A DNA stretch of 64,000 bases from Atopsyche davidsoni. Its lineage: Eukaryota; Arthropoda; Insecta; Trichoptera; Hydrobiosidae. How positions within the stretch are numbered: position 1 is the stretch's first letter; every line of letters begins with the position of its first letter. The notes under the pieces were generated by a model that ran no database searches, was not told the origin of the DNA, and saw only the letters and a list, made by a program, of their open reading frames with translations. Both the position numbers and the translations under genes were made by a program. Below are positions 9,120-21,559 of this stretch, piece after piece. The stretch lies in NCBI GenBank assembly GCA_022113835.1, contig JAILWY010000006.1, forward strand, positions 434,001-498,000. The letters run 5' to 3'.

Positions 9120-12100
9120 ACATGTTTTATACACTTAGTATTGAGTATTATTTATACACGGAAAATTTCCTGATGCAGATATACTCAATAAAGAATCCCA
9201 CAATACGATTGAACCAGATATTTCAATTAAAACTTTTTTAAACGAACTTTACTAAAACTGTCATTTCTTTTTAATTTTCTCATGACGTTAATAACTATTT
9301 TGAAATTTAATCTACGTCTCTTTTTTATTTTTAGATTGAATACAATGAGTATTTAAATAGAGTGAAGAAAAAATACGTTTTGAAATAAATTGGTGTAAAC
9401 AGTAGACGTTTTAGAACGAGATATTTTCGATATCCGTTTTCACTCGGTATCAAATGTTTTAAAAAAGCCGACAAAGACTTGCATTATCAACCCATTTCTG
9501 TCGATTCGATTCCGAGATCGACGTTGATTGAAGTGTTACCCGAAGTCGAAACAAAGAATGGACCACTCCAGTACTTGCTGTTTGCCAGTGCTGTACAGTG
9601 GGTTTGGAATCTGAAGCTTCAAACTAACCTAATTTTAAATCACTGAAACATCTTATTATTGCAGTCAAATTCAAGTGAATTATCATTTTGAGTGTATATA
9701 GTATTATATAAAAAAATGCAAATAATTGAGTGTTATTTTTTTATTAAATATGAGGCAATGTTATTTGCATGTATGAACTGTATTTTTTAACTATTTCCTT
9801 TAGTGTAGCTATTATCTCGGGGGTCACATGGCATTGTCTATATCAAATTAGATCAACACAATAAACAGTTATTCAATCAGAACATTTTTTGTGGCAGTAA
9901 TTAAAATCCTTTAGACCTCGTCAGTCACAAAAAGTCCGATTGAATTCGTTTTGTTTCCGACATTCCGGCTGGGCCGTTCATGTTTCCAGTTTCGTTGTGT
10001 CTTACTGCATGACCAATTGCCATATTGTACAATTACACCGCGTCTCTATGGCAGGGCTGCGTAACCATCGAAGCACGATACACACAATACAAGGTTTAAT
10101 AATTTATTAAACTTTAATATAACCACTTTGTTATATTAAACGCGTTATTTAGATTTCGAGTTAGTTGAACAAACAAAAAAATATAAAAATTAAATTATTG
10201 TATTTTATGAATACAATCTCAAGAACAGAAGACGAAGCAGCCAATGGGAGAGTAAACAAAATATAAATTATTATAAATTCACACATACTTCACCGACTTT
10301 CATAGATGTAAATTTATTTAGGATTAAAAATAATACGTAAATATTAAAAAAAAAAATTTCTAATAACCTTGTTATTAAGGGGTTGCAATAGTTGCTTAAC
10401 CACCACGGTGTCTGAGTTTTGAATCGATTCTATTAAAAATATTAATTCTATTAAAAAACCACTATTAAAATTATATTGATACGTAATATTTTGAAATTTT
10501 TTGTATGTATATATATTTTACTATAGTTATCGACTCTTAGAAAATGGCTTGATTAACAAATTCCTCATTATTTAAAATAAATCTGTTAAAGTAAAAAAAA
10601 ATAAAAAACATTTAGTCGGCCTTTGGATTCTTTAGTGCTTACAACTACCACTACTGTTTGATGTATTAAATAATATATATATAAATTTTATTGATAACTG
10701 GCAATGGTTGAGTATCCCTGCTCAGTACATTGTATCTGGTGCGGCCGACCAACATTGCGAGTACGTAAAAAGTGCGTCAGATGGATGACAGAAGAAAAGG
10801 CAGCGCGGCATTGAATGACGGACGGGGAAATTACTGTGGACTTGTCAAAGAATGCGAGAAATCATCACTTAGGTTTCTTTTCATCCAGAGCTTTTTTGGT
10901 TCACCCAGTACGTTTATGTAACACTTCTATGCACTGAACATTACCAGTATTTTGTACATTAATCACATCTACCACATAGTAAACATGTGAAAATTTTGAA
11001 AACTAGATGTTTGATAAATGGGTATTTGGGATCCAATATATAAAACTTTATTGCTAACTTAATGGTAAAAATTCCCTATGTTCATAATGTTTCAAACGCC
11101 ATATTTTTTCAAATAAAGATGAGTACCGCCAACTCTATTCTCATATAAATATTAAATTTCAGGAGAGATAAAACAATTGCTTACAATTTTGCAAAAAATA
11201 ACCGAGAACCTTGGACGTCTCATATTAATAGTATTTAACTGGTGATACCAGACACTTAACACGTATTATTTTTAACCATAAAATAAAATAATATGAATCT
11301 TTACTACGAATGCAGTTTTTTTTAAAACCTTTTGAAGTGCCTCTAGAACCAGTACGTAAAAGGAAAATGAACTTAGTAGTCCATATTCCGTAGTTAGTAG
11401 TTTATATCGTTTAGATTTACAATAACACCTTGTGCGATCTATGGCCTAGTATTGTGTAAAGCCTTGTTCCTCGCGTTCCCACCGAAGTGTAATTGAATCA
11501 CATACAACCGCTGCCCTTCCATTTAGGATCATTTCGAATCGGACCTTACTGCCAAGTTTGGTGCCTCGTTCAGAGTCCATTCTTCTGAGATATGAGTACA
11601 AGCGAGAGGTGTTTCAGAACCTACAGCATGAAAAGGCTTTATAATTAAATACAACCACTTTGCAATGTCAATACAAATCGTATACGAGCAAACAAAAACG
11701 AATGAGAGCCTGGTTTTAAAATTTGACTGACATGATAATTCACATCTTGTTATTCAAAAGCGCTGTATATGGCAATTGAAGATTCTGTTTCAATGGAGGT
11801 ATCTGTTATTGGAGTAAAATAAATACTGATGTGTCAAAGCTGAGTCTCCTAAATATAATATCCTTGGAAAGTAATGGCTGTTTCTACGTCGAGTGCATCA
11901 GGATGCGTTCCTGATCTGATTATGTACAAAGATAGTGAATGCAATTGCAGTGCGCTGTGCGCTTGTACGCAAGTGTTACTGCAAATCACGCCGATTTAAC
12001 GGGACTACAGGGTGCCCAATATCTCTCTAATTTTTTATTAATATTTATCTCCATTAGCACATCATCATATGCATGGAAATCTAAGAAAAACAAACCAAAG

Positions 12101-12370
12101 TAAAAAAAAACCTCAGGATAGATTCAATTTATACAAGTTATCACACTGATGGATAATTTTTTATAGTAACTAAAAAATATATACTTGTTGATAGAAAAAA
12201 ATATTTTGAACAATTTCATGTCATAATATTTTAATATAACATGTCAGAATAATCAAACAGATTTTATTTTAAAAAATCGTTGTACGTAAAATGTGATAAC
12301 AGGTAATTGTGAAACAGTGCGTTTGTTCCAAAAAATCTTAGTAATGATTATAAAATTAAATGCCTTAGTG
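9120..12370. other. AT-rich non-coding tract with small islands
   Basis: Mostly AT-rich. Mid-GC patches lie at about 9480-9620, 9900-10070, 10730-10900, 11410-11640 and 11880-12020. No frames with splice support, no tandem arrays and no transposon protein motifs. Confidence 0.5.
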
Positions 12371-12383
12371 ATTTTATTGATGA

Positions 12384-12425
12384 TCAGTTCCGGCAACTTT
12401 TCACGTTGGCATTAGCAAACGAAAA
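12384..12425 (-). repeat. Degraded copy of hammerhead-like repeat B
   Basis: On the minus strand TTTGCTAATGCCAACGTGAA leads into a stem II-like hairpin and CCGGAACTGATC. The layout matches repeat B, but the GAAA core and ACCGGT are lost. Confidence 0.55.
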
Positions 12426-12734
12426 GTCGATTATAAAGTCTTAGAATAGGTTAAATAGGAAAAGGGTTAAAGTTACTTATTATATCAATCAAATTTATTT
12501 AATACCAAAAATAGCACCTGTTAATGAAAATTAGATGCATATATTACGAATAATTTATATTTTCGTTCTCGAGCTTTGAGAGTATCAAGTAAACTGAACC
12601 ACGATACGGATATAGTCTCATTTATTCCAAACCAGGCTGTTCTCCGAGCTACCAATTGGCAGCTGAAGAAACCTAATAAACGAGATTGAAAATCGATCGA
12701 ATAATGATTGAGCAAAAATGTATTGTATCATTAC

Positions 12735-12840
12735 CTGGTTTCTTGCGATGCTACCTGTGAGGCTCGCAGCTTCTGTTACGAGGGAATGAAAGCGGCCCGA
12801 GCCATTGTGAGGCCGCCGGGACTCCAGTATGGGAATGCGT
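12735..12840. other. GC-rich island
   Basis: Contains CGGCCCGAGCC and GGCCGCCGGGAC. A 67-codon frame crosses it but has no supporting splice context. Confidence 0.35.
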
Positions 12841-13379
12841 ACAATAACTCTTCGTCAGATACGTTTATGCCGTCAATAAAACAGATTCAATACTCACAAA
12901 AGCCAACCTAAACGTCATGTATTTTTTCAGAATGTGGTAATACTGTACAGATTCAAAGAAACTCAATAAAATAAATCAGATTTTTTTATACCACTACTTT
13001 TATTGGCTCATCGTATAAAAATAACATTAGTTTATTTTTTACGCGTTTTATAAAGTCTCTTGACGTTTATATATTTGATGGCTCTGCGGTAATTTTCCAC
13101 TTCACCATATAAATAAATTTAAAACTTCAGATATCAAGTATATGCTAGACACACGAAAAAAAATATTTGCAGGCACGCATGCCAATCAATTAAGCATTTA
13201 AAGTTATTAAAACGAAAGGAATTCAAACTCGTGAGAAGAATATTAAATATTGCGTAAATTTTACTTTTGAACTTCTTTCTTCTTTCCCAATGGTTAAATA
13301 GCAATGTATGAATTTTAATTATTCTGCAAAAAGGCTTCGATCTGATTTCGAATTATTAAAAAAAAAATAAAAAATGTGA

Positions 13380-13640
13380 AGCAGACCGCAACACGGGCAC
13401 ACGCTCGCGCCAGTTTACCTGCAGTTAATTGCCGACATGATCCGCAACGTATGATTTAAACATAATTTGTACGGGCGCGGGCACTGTACTTATAAACGGA
13501 TTAGTCACGTACCGAGTGCGAGGAATCCTTCGCCGAACAAACATCCACCATCGGGCATAACCTGTCGTGCTGGCAGAAGGACACCGCTACAGTAATTAAT
13601 ACTGTGCGAAACTATCGGCTAATTGGATTACACATAAGCC
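13380..13640. other. GC-rich island pair
   Basis: Contains ACACGCTCGCGCCAG, ACGGGCGCGGGCAC and CGAGTGCGAGG. No transposon or coding features. Candidate regulatory element. Confidence 0.4.
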
Positions 13641-13844
13641 ACAATGGCAGCTAAGCAGTGCTTACAAGAGTACGAAATAGTTAGCAGAAAGGGCAGAAAA
13701 TACAGCCTTCGAAAGCGACTGCATTACGATGCGTGTTTTATCATCACGTCAAGGGAAATAATCCGTTCATTTGTATTATATCAATGATACTAAGGGAACA
13801 AATAGCTGGAGGCATTCGTAAAAGTATCTCATTTCAACCATTAA

Positions 13845-13955
13845 CCTCAGGTGTAGAAAGACCCGGAGACCTACATAAACACTATAAACATCAATCAAGT
13901 ATAAATGTATGCATAGTGAGATGGTCGCCAACCCCATGAAGAAGAATAACCTATG
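13845..13955 (+). repeat. Dispersed repeat, LINE-tail-like (reverse-oriented copy)
   Basis: Carries GATGGTCGCCAACCCCATGA and AGACCCGGAGACC, the complement of blocks in the copy at 7357-7500. Orientation is opposite to the other copies. Confidence 0.5.
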
Positions 13956-14035
13956 AACAAAAGCTGACTACACATATCTGAAAAAATACTGGTCCTGGAT
14001 CGTCTCTCAATCTTGACAACGTATTTTTTTGATGC

Positions 14036-14102
14036 TTCTCAATTGGTTGGTTTAATAAACCGCTGACTTTGGATCCAGGTTCGATCCCCGTCCCGAAAGC
14101 AA
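14036..14102 (+). repeat. tRNA-derived SINE-like head
   Basis: TTGGTTGGTTTAATAAACC resembles a D arm/A box and GGTTCGATCCCC matches the Pol III B box. No full cloverleaf forms, so it is not a functional tRNA gene. Confidence 0.4.
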
Positions 14103-14569
14103 TACGTGTAAAATAATTTTATAATTACACAATGAACACGCAAAAATTAATATTTGCATATAAAATTGTGATCATATACTACAAGAAATATGAAATTGAT
14201 AGCTAATATGAGTTTACGCATGTTTTTGCTATTTAAAATATCTCTCGCGTTAATTTAATGCTTGGCAGCATATTTTTGAATTTAAAATCCGTGCATAAAC
14301 AGAATGACAGCCTTATTAGCAAGGCCTTCGCAAACAACCGTGGCAAATAAAATAAAACATGGCGTTTTACCGAGAACCGCCATGACACTTCGCCTGTCTG
14401 CTGAGGAAGACGATAGGAGAGGCTCTGAATATGTTTTTATTATAATTGCCATTTATTTTAATTGTTACAAAAAATTTACTGGTGTTTGGACATTTTCGAT
14501 TGTTTAAGCATGTAGAATTACAAATTAAACCGGTCTAGCGTGATTAATTAGAATGTACTTAGCCTAAAA

Positions 14570-14760
14570 GTTCAGGTGAGTTTAGACTAAGTAGCTACTT
14601 AGGCACCCGCCGGTGTAGCGTGCATCTCATTAAGCCAGAGGTGTCGCTGGCAAAGGGCGCGTGTTCCCAGGTGAGAGCCATCATAAAGTGAGTCACTGAT
14701 AAATCTGCAATTATAGCGTAACACGTCGGAGGCGCCCGCGGGAGTGTTAAGCGGATCTAC
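14570..14760. other. GC-rich island
   Basis: Contains ACCCGCCGGTGTAGCG, AAAGGGCGCGTG and GAGGCGCCCGCGGGAG. GTGAGT-like sites are present but no frame is supported. Candidate regulatory element. Confidence 0.4.
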
Positions 14761-15504
14761 TTCTAACTGGCGTTATTAGAATATTGCTGCATAATTTATC
14801 ACGCAAGTACCCTGGAGGCTTTTCACGCTGCTGCAAACGAAACGGAGTGATCCGAACTGCCTTTGAAGTTTGAGTCGGTTTGGGGGTTGTGATTATTATT
14901 TGTCGGTCTATATAGTGAACGTGTTCCAGTAGGTTCAATTCATTTCAACAAAATATCCTCGCAGGCTATGCTGTGTTTGCTATTTTGTCTCCAGTACTAG
15001 GCTGAGAAATTTCATCAAATTTCTTGAGAATCCTTTGATTCATTGCTTATCAATGAAGATTGAATCTGATATTTTAAACAATTCTGAGTTTCTTTAAATA
15101 AGACTTAGTTATAAAGTAATGTAAAACAAACTGGAATATTGAGAGTAATCGACTTTGTTTGTTGTTTTATTTAAATATTGCTTAGTGTGCAAATAAAATG
15201 TATTAAAATATATGAACATAATCCAACAACTATGCGATTACGAGAAATATTTGTGAATGGTCGTTTTTATCCTCAAATCTTAAAATAATTTAATGAAATT
15301 TTCTAACCTTTGGTAATATGAATTATCAGTTCATTTGTTTTGAATACGGTGATATTATCTTTATAAGGGTTGAGTTGGATTTCTTCAGCGCAAAGTCCCT
15401 GAAGATGGTTAAACCGACACATCGGAGAACTGAAAACTTCAATCAACCCTAAGTATTTTTCATAATTTTTTTTTGTGATCCACAAAAGGACAGTCAAAGT
15501 TTGT

Positions 15505-15705
15505 CTCCGCAGCTTTATCAGCTCCTTAGCGGAGTTTATCCTTCATCGGTGGAGGTTTTAATCCCCGGCGTGCCCGCGGGGGTCCCGGCGAGGTTTATAT
15601 CGCACACTCGTAATTAATTAGTGAACTTTCCTGCTGCGCGGGGCAGGCAGCGCCTTTATATGGAGATGAAATGCATTGCGGCCCCGAGCATTTAAAACAT
15701 CAAAC
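15505..15705. other. GC-rich island with homeodomain-type sites
   Basis: CCCGCGGGGGTCCCGGCG and TGCGCGGGGCAGGCAGC flank TAATTAATTAG, a double homeodomain core. There is no reading frame. This composition is typical of deeply conserved non-coding elements. Confidence 0.45.
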
Positions 15706-15996
15706 GTTATGGCTTTATTGAAATTCTTAAATGTGACTGAATTTTACATTTTACTGTAATATATATTTAAAAAAAAAAACTTATCACATTAGTCACTTTC
15801 TCAAATATAAAATTTCTCCTATATTCATTTTCAGTGTGCAATTTTACATATATGTATGACTACATATATATTATTTTATACTGACATAATTTTTTTGTTA
15901 ATCAACGTTAATTATGATAATTCATAAAATTACACCCGTTCATCAATTCAAAATTATTAAAATAAACACTCGGTGAAAAGCTTATCTATGAAACGT

Positions 15997-16277
15997 TAGG
16001 CACATTAGTTCATACATAGAAGATGATTTAAAGAAACTCTCAGAAAACTATCATCGTGATTAGTGTATGATTTGAACCCACATCCCCTGGTTTACATGAC
16101 CGGTGTATTAACCCTTGTACTAACGAATCACTTCCGTTTATAGAGAATTTTTAACAATCATACTCTACATATGAACCAATGTGCCCAGGCCAACCAATAT
16201 TTCAATCCCACACAAATCACGATGATATTTTTGTGAGTTTCTTTAAATCATCTTCTATGTATGAACTAATGTGCCTA
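15997..16277. mobile_element. Fold-back element with tRNA-Thr-like module
   Basis: Left arm 15997-16061 and right arm 16215-16277 are near-perfect complements (TAGGCACATTAGTTCATACA ... and its reverse, then GATGATTTAAAGAAACTC). The left arm leads into a 76-nt tRNA-like sequence on the minus strand. The right arm carries only the last bases of the same module (CCCACACAAATCAC). Confidence 0.7.
16056..16131 (-). repeat. tRNA-Thr(TGT)-like SINE head, 76 nt
   Basis: Minus strand: acceptor GTGATTC / CTAATCAC, anticodon arm CCGGT-CATGTAA-ACCAG, and GGTTCAAATC as B box. The stretch from the D loop to the B box follows eukaryotic tRNA-Thr, but position 33 is A instead of T, the D stem is not paired and the T stem is broken. 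It is a tRNA-derived repeat head and not a working tRNA. Confidence 0.55.
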
Positions 16278-16849
16278 ATCATATTAGTAATAATATAATA
16301 AACCCGTAATGGGTAATAAATACTCATCTGATTGACGTTAATCAACAAATAGACATATGTAATAATTTGGAGTAAATCTTACAGTTAATGAACATAGAGC
16401 AAATGTAAAGAATTTTTTTGAAAAGCAATACATTTATATTTAGATGATTACTAGAAAACTAAATACACCCATTTATAAACAATATAAAAATAATAAAAAC
16501 GAAACCACCCGCTATGCGAATATTTTCAATGCAAGTTTTTCTTTTCTTGTGTTTAACTTTCTGTGGCGCTTTTATCCATTTTAATTGTATTTTATGAATT
16601 ATAACACAAAATATGTAAAAGAATCGAACAACTCAACACATCGAAACACTCTGAGAAATAATGATAACTCTGTAAAGGAGAATAATTTGGTAGGGTCGTG
16701 GACTTACACCTTGAAACACGTACCTCCAGCCCGACTACTTTAACGATAACCTAATGATAAATTATCATAATTTATTACGCACATCTTGTATCTCAATTAT
16801 TGAGTGAGATACGACCGATCCAGTATAGTGTGGTTTTCCCATTTGTAAG

Positions 16850-17045
16850 TTGTTTCACGCGCTCGTATCTCCCAGAGATCCGGCGGGCAGAAACCCCAAC
16901 AGACCTCACTGAAAAATGACCTCTGTAATAACATATTTAAAATGAGGGATCGGCCCTCTCCGCTCGGATATCACTCCTCAGGACTCGAACCCGGCCCCGG
17001 GGCTGCGTGATAATCTCGATTACTCGCCTTTATTGCCGTACTTAA
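16850..17045. other. GC-rich island
   Basis: Contains CCGGCGGGCAG, GGATCGGCCCTCTCCG and ACCCGGCCCCGGGGCTGCG. No supported reading frame. Candidate conserved non-coding element. Confidence 0.4.
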
Positions 17046-17270
17046 ATTCAACTAAGCTGGAGCATTTATCACTTGTTGCATTAAATGTGCTTGTTTCGTA
17101 AAAGTGTAACAGTGAATGGCTGCTAAGTGTATAATTAGTATTTTTTTATTTCCGCTAACGTCTAAGCTCGAGTTATCTGTATGAAGATTATGTATCTAAA
17201 TACGCATTTCACACAGTGACTGCGGTTGTATTTGCGTGAGTACACTATCAATGCAAAGTATTCTAGGTTT

Positions 17271-17482
17271 GGTACTTGTTTTTTATCCGACCACCAAAAA
17301 GCTTGTACCTAACCTTTTTTTTTAACCTAACCTAACCTAGCCCAACGAATCGAGCGGTCATGGAAATCTGCAATGAACTAAATAAACGCCACAACGGGAC
17401 TCATCGTCATATGATAGATTCTTATCTCTGCGAGTACATATACATTTATAAAATTTTGGGGGTCGGATAAAAAACAAGTACC
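17271..17482. mobile_element. MITE with 29-bp terminal inverted repeats
   Basis: The left end, beginning GGTACTTGTTTTTTATCCGA (17271-17299), is complemented by the right end finishing GGATAAAAAACAAGTACC (17454-17482) with one mismatch. The 212-bp element has no coding capacity and contains AACCTAACCTAACCTAG (17324-17340). No clean target duplication was seen, so the superfamily is unassigned. Confidence 0.75.
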
Positions 17483-17589
17483 CTGGGTTTTTTAAGAATA
17501 TTTGCGATCCCAGGTGGGCTGGGCGTACATTATATAAAAGTAGTCACAGTGTTACTAATTTATAAGTAAAGTTTGGTGTACATTATAAG

Positions 17590-17780
17590 CCGCTATGCTG
17601 ACAGGCGGTGTCACTCGAAAGTGGTCGAGCCGGCCAAGTGTTGTGAGAGGTGACAATGCCGCATTGCATTATTGGTCAGATTATAATTTGAGATACAGTC
17701 AGGCGGAGTGCGTTAGGACCGCGGCCCCATGACTAACCCTAACCACCCCCATGGCGAGTGTGGCTCGATATGCCATTTTT
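17590..17780. other. Mid-GC patch
   Basis: GGTCGAGCCGGCCAAG and GGACCGCGGCCCCATG. No frame or repeat recognised. Confidence 0.25.
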
Positions 17781-18384
17781 TACACCGACGATATTTTTAA
17801 AACATAAATTAAATCATATTTCAGCTGTCTACTAAGATTGCACGCACGTGAAGTGGACGTCACTGACCATTGTCAGTTGAGATATTTTGTTGTATTGCGT
17901 TTCACTGACAACTCACATTTTTATTACTACGTGGAAATATTTTTTCTTGTCCACACATTAGACAATTAAAATTGTGTTTATCTTGTAATAAATTAAGAAG
18001 GTGCTGGTGAGTAAAAAATAGTACAAGAGTGCAAAGGGTTAAACCTCGGTGTAAGACGTGCTTTATGTTTGTTAGGTAACGCAAAATGTCCACTCACCGG
18101 ACTGAGCAGTGGCGGCGCGAGGGCTGCTACTCCTGAAACAAATACAAAAAAGCACTTAAATATGATTGCCTGATCAGCATATTAGAGTAATTGTTGGAGA
18201 TTAAAACGTTTTAAAAAAAAAAATTGTTGTACTGCATTATCTACCTGTGGTCATAACGCTTGGTCATAAAAAATATTATATTGAATTACATGTTAAAGTT
18301 ATCTAAGGAATATACTCGTAGGTATTGGACTGAAAAAAGCTAACAAGCTATAAGCTAAAAGTCGGAAGTACAGGACAAACATGT

Positions 18385-18440
18385 GTTCAGTGAAATCGTC
18401 ACCAACTTCCTCTGAGTAGAGGCACTTGAATTAGAAAATA
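18385..18440 (+). repeat. RTE-like LINE 3' tail fragment
   Basis: CGTCACCAACTTCCTCTGAG then AGAGGCAC matches the tail of the copy at 42565-42600 and, more distantly, 26450-26475. Confidence 0.5.
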
Positions 18441-19059
18441 AATGTCTAATTATGCATGTTTAATTTTTTTATCGTTTTTAATATCATGCGTGGAAATCAT
18501 ACAAGCTAAATTATTAGATTGAGTTTTTTTTAAATCTCAGAAGCTTGGTTTTTGGCTTTGAACTACTTTCTTCCCGCGAGTCCCTGCCGCCGAGGACTGT
18601 CGCTCAGGCCGAGGCTTGATAAATATATTTAATATTTATGTTAATTCAGGTGCGCCGCCGGTTTTCAATAATGTTTAATGGTGTGATGTATGGTGTATTA
18701 AAACCTCCCACATTGCGAACAATGTTCTACCAGAGAAAACAGAAGGCAAGGAGGTGAGGGACTGCGTAAGTAACAACATTGTACCGGTGCTTCGATTAAC
18801 TGCTTACAATATTTAATTATAAATTTATTGCTGATAATCATCAACTTACAAAGACGTACTTGACACTATTGAATCACATTGAGGTATTAAAAAAAACCTT
18901 AGAATTGTTAAATATTTTACGACAGTCAGATTTTGAATTTATTCATTATATTAAATGAGTTTCATTTTATGTAAATAATTGCAATAGGTTTTAAAAAAAT
19001 GCATTTAATTACATACCATTAAAATTTGCATCGTCTCATTATGCATCTATTGAACGGCC

Positions 19060-19270
19060 GATGCAGTTTATAAGTACGCGATGCCTTGCATGACTGCATT
19101 AGGTACGTGTTTAATTAAGGCCGCTTTCCTCAGCCTTCTTCCAAGTGAACTATTAAATCGCGCACTTTAGGGTCTCCGCGGGCACTTCGTTTATACCACC
19201 TCATTCAGTATACCGGAGACCCCAGCGAGCATATATTCCGACTTCTTAGATCTCATAAATATTCCGAACG
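19060..19270. other. GC-enriched island
   Basis: Contains GGTCTCCGCGGGCAC and a mirrored GGAGACCCCAGCGAG. No frame or repeat. Candidate regulatory element. Confidence 0.35.
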
Positions 19271-19814
19271 GACAACTTCTTTAAGCGAGGAGCTGTTTCT
19301 CAAAATGAGGGTTCGCAAAATTCAACACACCCCGAAAATACTATTTTGTGGTTTCGAAAACTGTCCTATATTGCTCAGAGCTTAGAATTGAAAGGATTTC
19401 AAAATTATAGCAATTAAAAAGCTCACTATGACGTCATCAGTTTATGAAGCACAATTCTGCAACTTTTATCGTATAACCTAATAACACTTTGAAGACTTTT
19501 TTTGGATGATGTGACCATGCGTAAATTTAAATTCTGTGCACTTTACTACGCAGTCAAGATGGTTAACACAACTGATGAATAACGTATCTCATGTTCAAAT
19601 AAAATGCATGGTATTTTTTAAGGTTGAAAAGCTTTGTAAAATAAGCTTTTTCTTTACTAGCACATAATTGTAAGTGTCACTAATCGGTTTTCAATTAATG
19701 TAAATTTATACTCAGATGAAGTCCAATAAGAGATTAATCGTTTGAGATCGAATCTGACTATCACAGCATTAGTGATTTGGAAATATTTTTTTAGAATATA
19801 AGTATAGTCGGTTT

Positions 19815-20060
19815 GTCAGAATTAGGAAGCCTTCTTGTGGCGCGATGCGATGAGAAAAGGTTTGACAATGGAGGCAGCCGGAGGACGTCCAATTATGTTG
19901 GCGGCCGATGTACTCGCGCCGGTACTGCAGGTCGCCATTTTTCGAGCTCTGCAGCATCGCCATCTATTGAAAGCAGGATCCAGTGAGGTCTTAATTAGGT
20001 CTCTCGCTCCCGCGGCCCTGCCCAGGGACGGACTGGGGCCCGATGGAAAATATTTAATTA
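19815..20060. other. GC-rich island beside transposase relic
   Basis: Includes GGCGGCCGATGTACTCGCGC and CCCGCGGCCCTGCCCAGG. Open for 83 codons on the plus strand (19835-20086) but with no recognised motif. It lies 40 bp from the relic without obvious transposon ends. Confidence 0.35.
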
Positions 20061-20100
20061 TTAAAGTTTTAGCAAAAAAACTTTGAAAGAGTGATCTACG

Positions 20101-20520
20101 TTACGCTGCTGGCACTCTTCTAATCTGGAACGAAGATTGCTGATAACACGCTGACACATAGCCCTCGATATTGCTGCCATTTCTGACCTGGTGTTTTGTT
20201 CGTCGGATTATTCTCATAAACCCTACTTTTAAGGTATCCCCATGCGAAATAGTCAAGAGGGCTAAGGTCGGGGCTTCTGGGAGGCCAGTTGATGTTACCT
20301 CTATGTGAGATGACCTTATTAGGGAATAATTCGTTAACAGCTTCAATTGATTGATTGGATGTATGGCAAGCCTTTTTGGAACCACGTTCTTGAGTTGAAA
20401 CCTTGAAACTCCTGCAACTCTGGGCCATAACGGTCACTATTCAAATTCACCCGATACTCTTTTTGGTGAATAAGGAGAATCCAAAGCTAGTCGTATTCCC
20501 AAGCTAGTCGTAGCTTTTAA
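20101..20520 (-). pseudogene. Mariner/IS630-superfamily transposase C-terminal relic
   Basis: On the minus strand one frame gives PNKVISHRGNINWPPRSPDL then SPLDYFAWGYLKSRVYENNP. The D of LDYF (about plus 20253) occupies the position of the third catalytic acidic residue of the DDE/DDD transposase fold. The expected continuation (MAAISRAMCQRVISNLRSRL) lies in a different frame, one base off. The upstream segment (NSDRYGPELQEF, TWFQKG) is in yet another frame, and the second catalytic Asp (normally in a FQQDG block) is missing. At least two frameshifts and no N-terminal helix-turn-helix region make this inactive. It is about 130 codons of a family normally near 340. Confidence 0.75.
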
Positions 20521-20942
20521 TTGGTATTTGTGTTCTTTGTCTTTTCTCCAGCACATTTCTTACTAATATAGCTTTTCGCGGGCTTTATGTTATACAAATA
20601 ATATTTGTAAAGACGTTCAAGACCAATATTTGTAGTAAATGTATTTGTTACTTTTATATTTGTTTCTGAATCACCCTGTGGTCCGTATGGCGTCCCGTTC
20701 CTCCGCGGAGAGATATAATCGTCAGTTGTTTGAAAATCAAATTGGCAGTCTCCGCATAAGTGTGTCTCTTCGTTTCATTACCGTTGGTAGTAATCTACAG
20801 ATAAACCTGCGTGGGAGTTATTTATTCATGGACTTTATTTTGCCCGGACAATTATTTAGTATCAACAGAAATATTCATTTGGTAAAATTAACTAAATAAA
20901 TAAAATATCAATTACTCTTTACGATCGAGAAAATAATATTTT

Positions 20943-21150
20943 TGTTTTTACATGTGACCGGTTTCGCCAACCTTTCACGTTGGCATTATCAAACAGAGTT
21001 GGCATATCTCTGTTTGATAATGCCAACGTGAAAGGTTGGCGAAACCGGTCACAAATAAAAACGAACATGTGGAAAATCACTCAAGTATTTTCCTCAAAAA
21101 TATTAAAATGGAATTCCACCAAGTACTCTCTGTAAAAAAATATTAATTTC
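20943..21150. mobile_element. Repeat B: head-to-head palindrome of hammerhead-like units
   Basis: 20943-20998 and 21008-21064 are near-perfect complements around a ~9-nt loop. Each arm has TTGATAA, stem II GCCAAC/GTTGGC, GAAA and ACCGGT. The right arm continues into the shared tail (GTGGAAAATCACTCAAG, then GGAATTCCACCAAGTACTCT) that ends about 21150. Confidence 0.75.
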
Positions 21151-21559
21151 TCATCGAGAAAATATGATATAATATTGAATTTTCAATATAACAATACAGT
21201 ATACGAATATGAAGTAAAATAAATGAGATTCACTGAGCTAGATATCTATAGAAACAAACAATATTTTCCATTTCAATTTAATTATTAATTTATTTATTTT
21301 AATATTAATAACTAACCAAAGTTTTCAATTTTGTATAAAAAAATCTGTGTTTTATTAATAAAAAATATATTTGTACAAAACAATTTAATAACTAAGTATT
21401 TAATCCATAGTTTTAGAAACGATTGGTTGAATACTTTTCCGCTTTATAGTGACACAGTCGAACTGTTAAATTATAAAAATATTTTTAGGAATATATTTTT
21501 TAAATTTTTTTTAATAATATATTATAAAAAATACAATGATGTGTTTATTTATTCAGTTG

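Noticed and set aside
16056..16131. Functional tRNA-Thr gene
   Set aside because: Position 33 is not T, the D stem does not pair, and near-identical copies sit in repeats.
17320..17340. Telomeric array
   Set aside because: Only about four AACCT units inside a MITE, an interstitial run.
19835..20086. 83-codon plus-strand frame beside the transposase relic
   Set aside because: No recognised motif, no splice sites, ends in AT-rich DNA. Treated as a GC-rich island.
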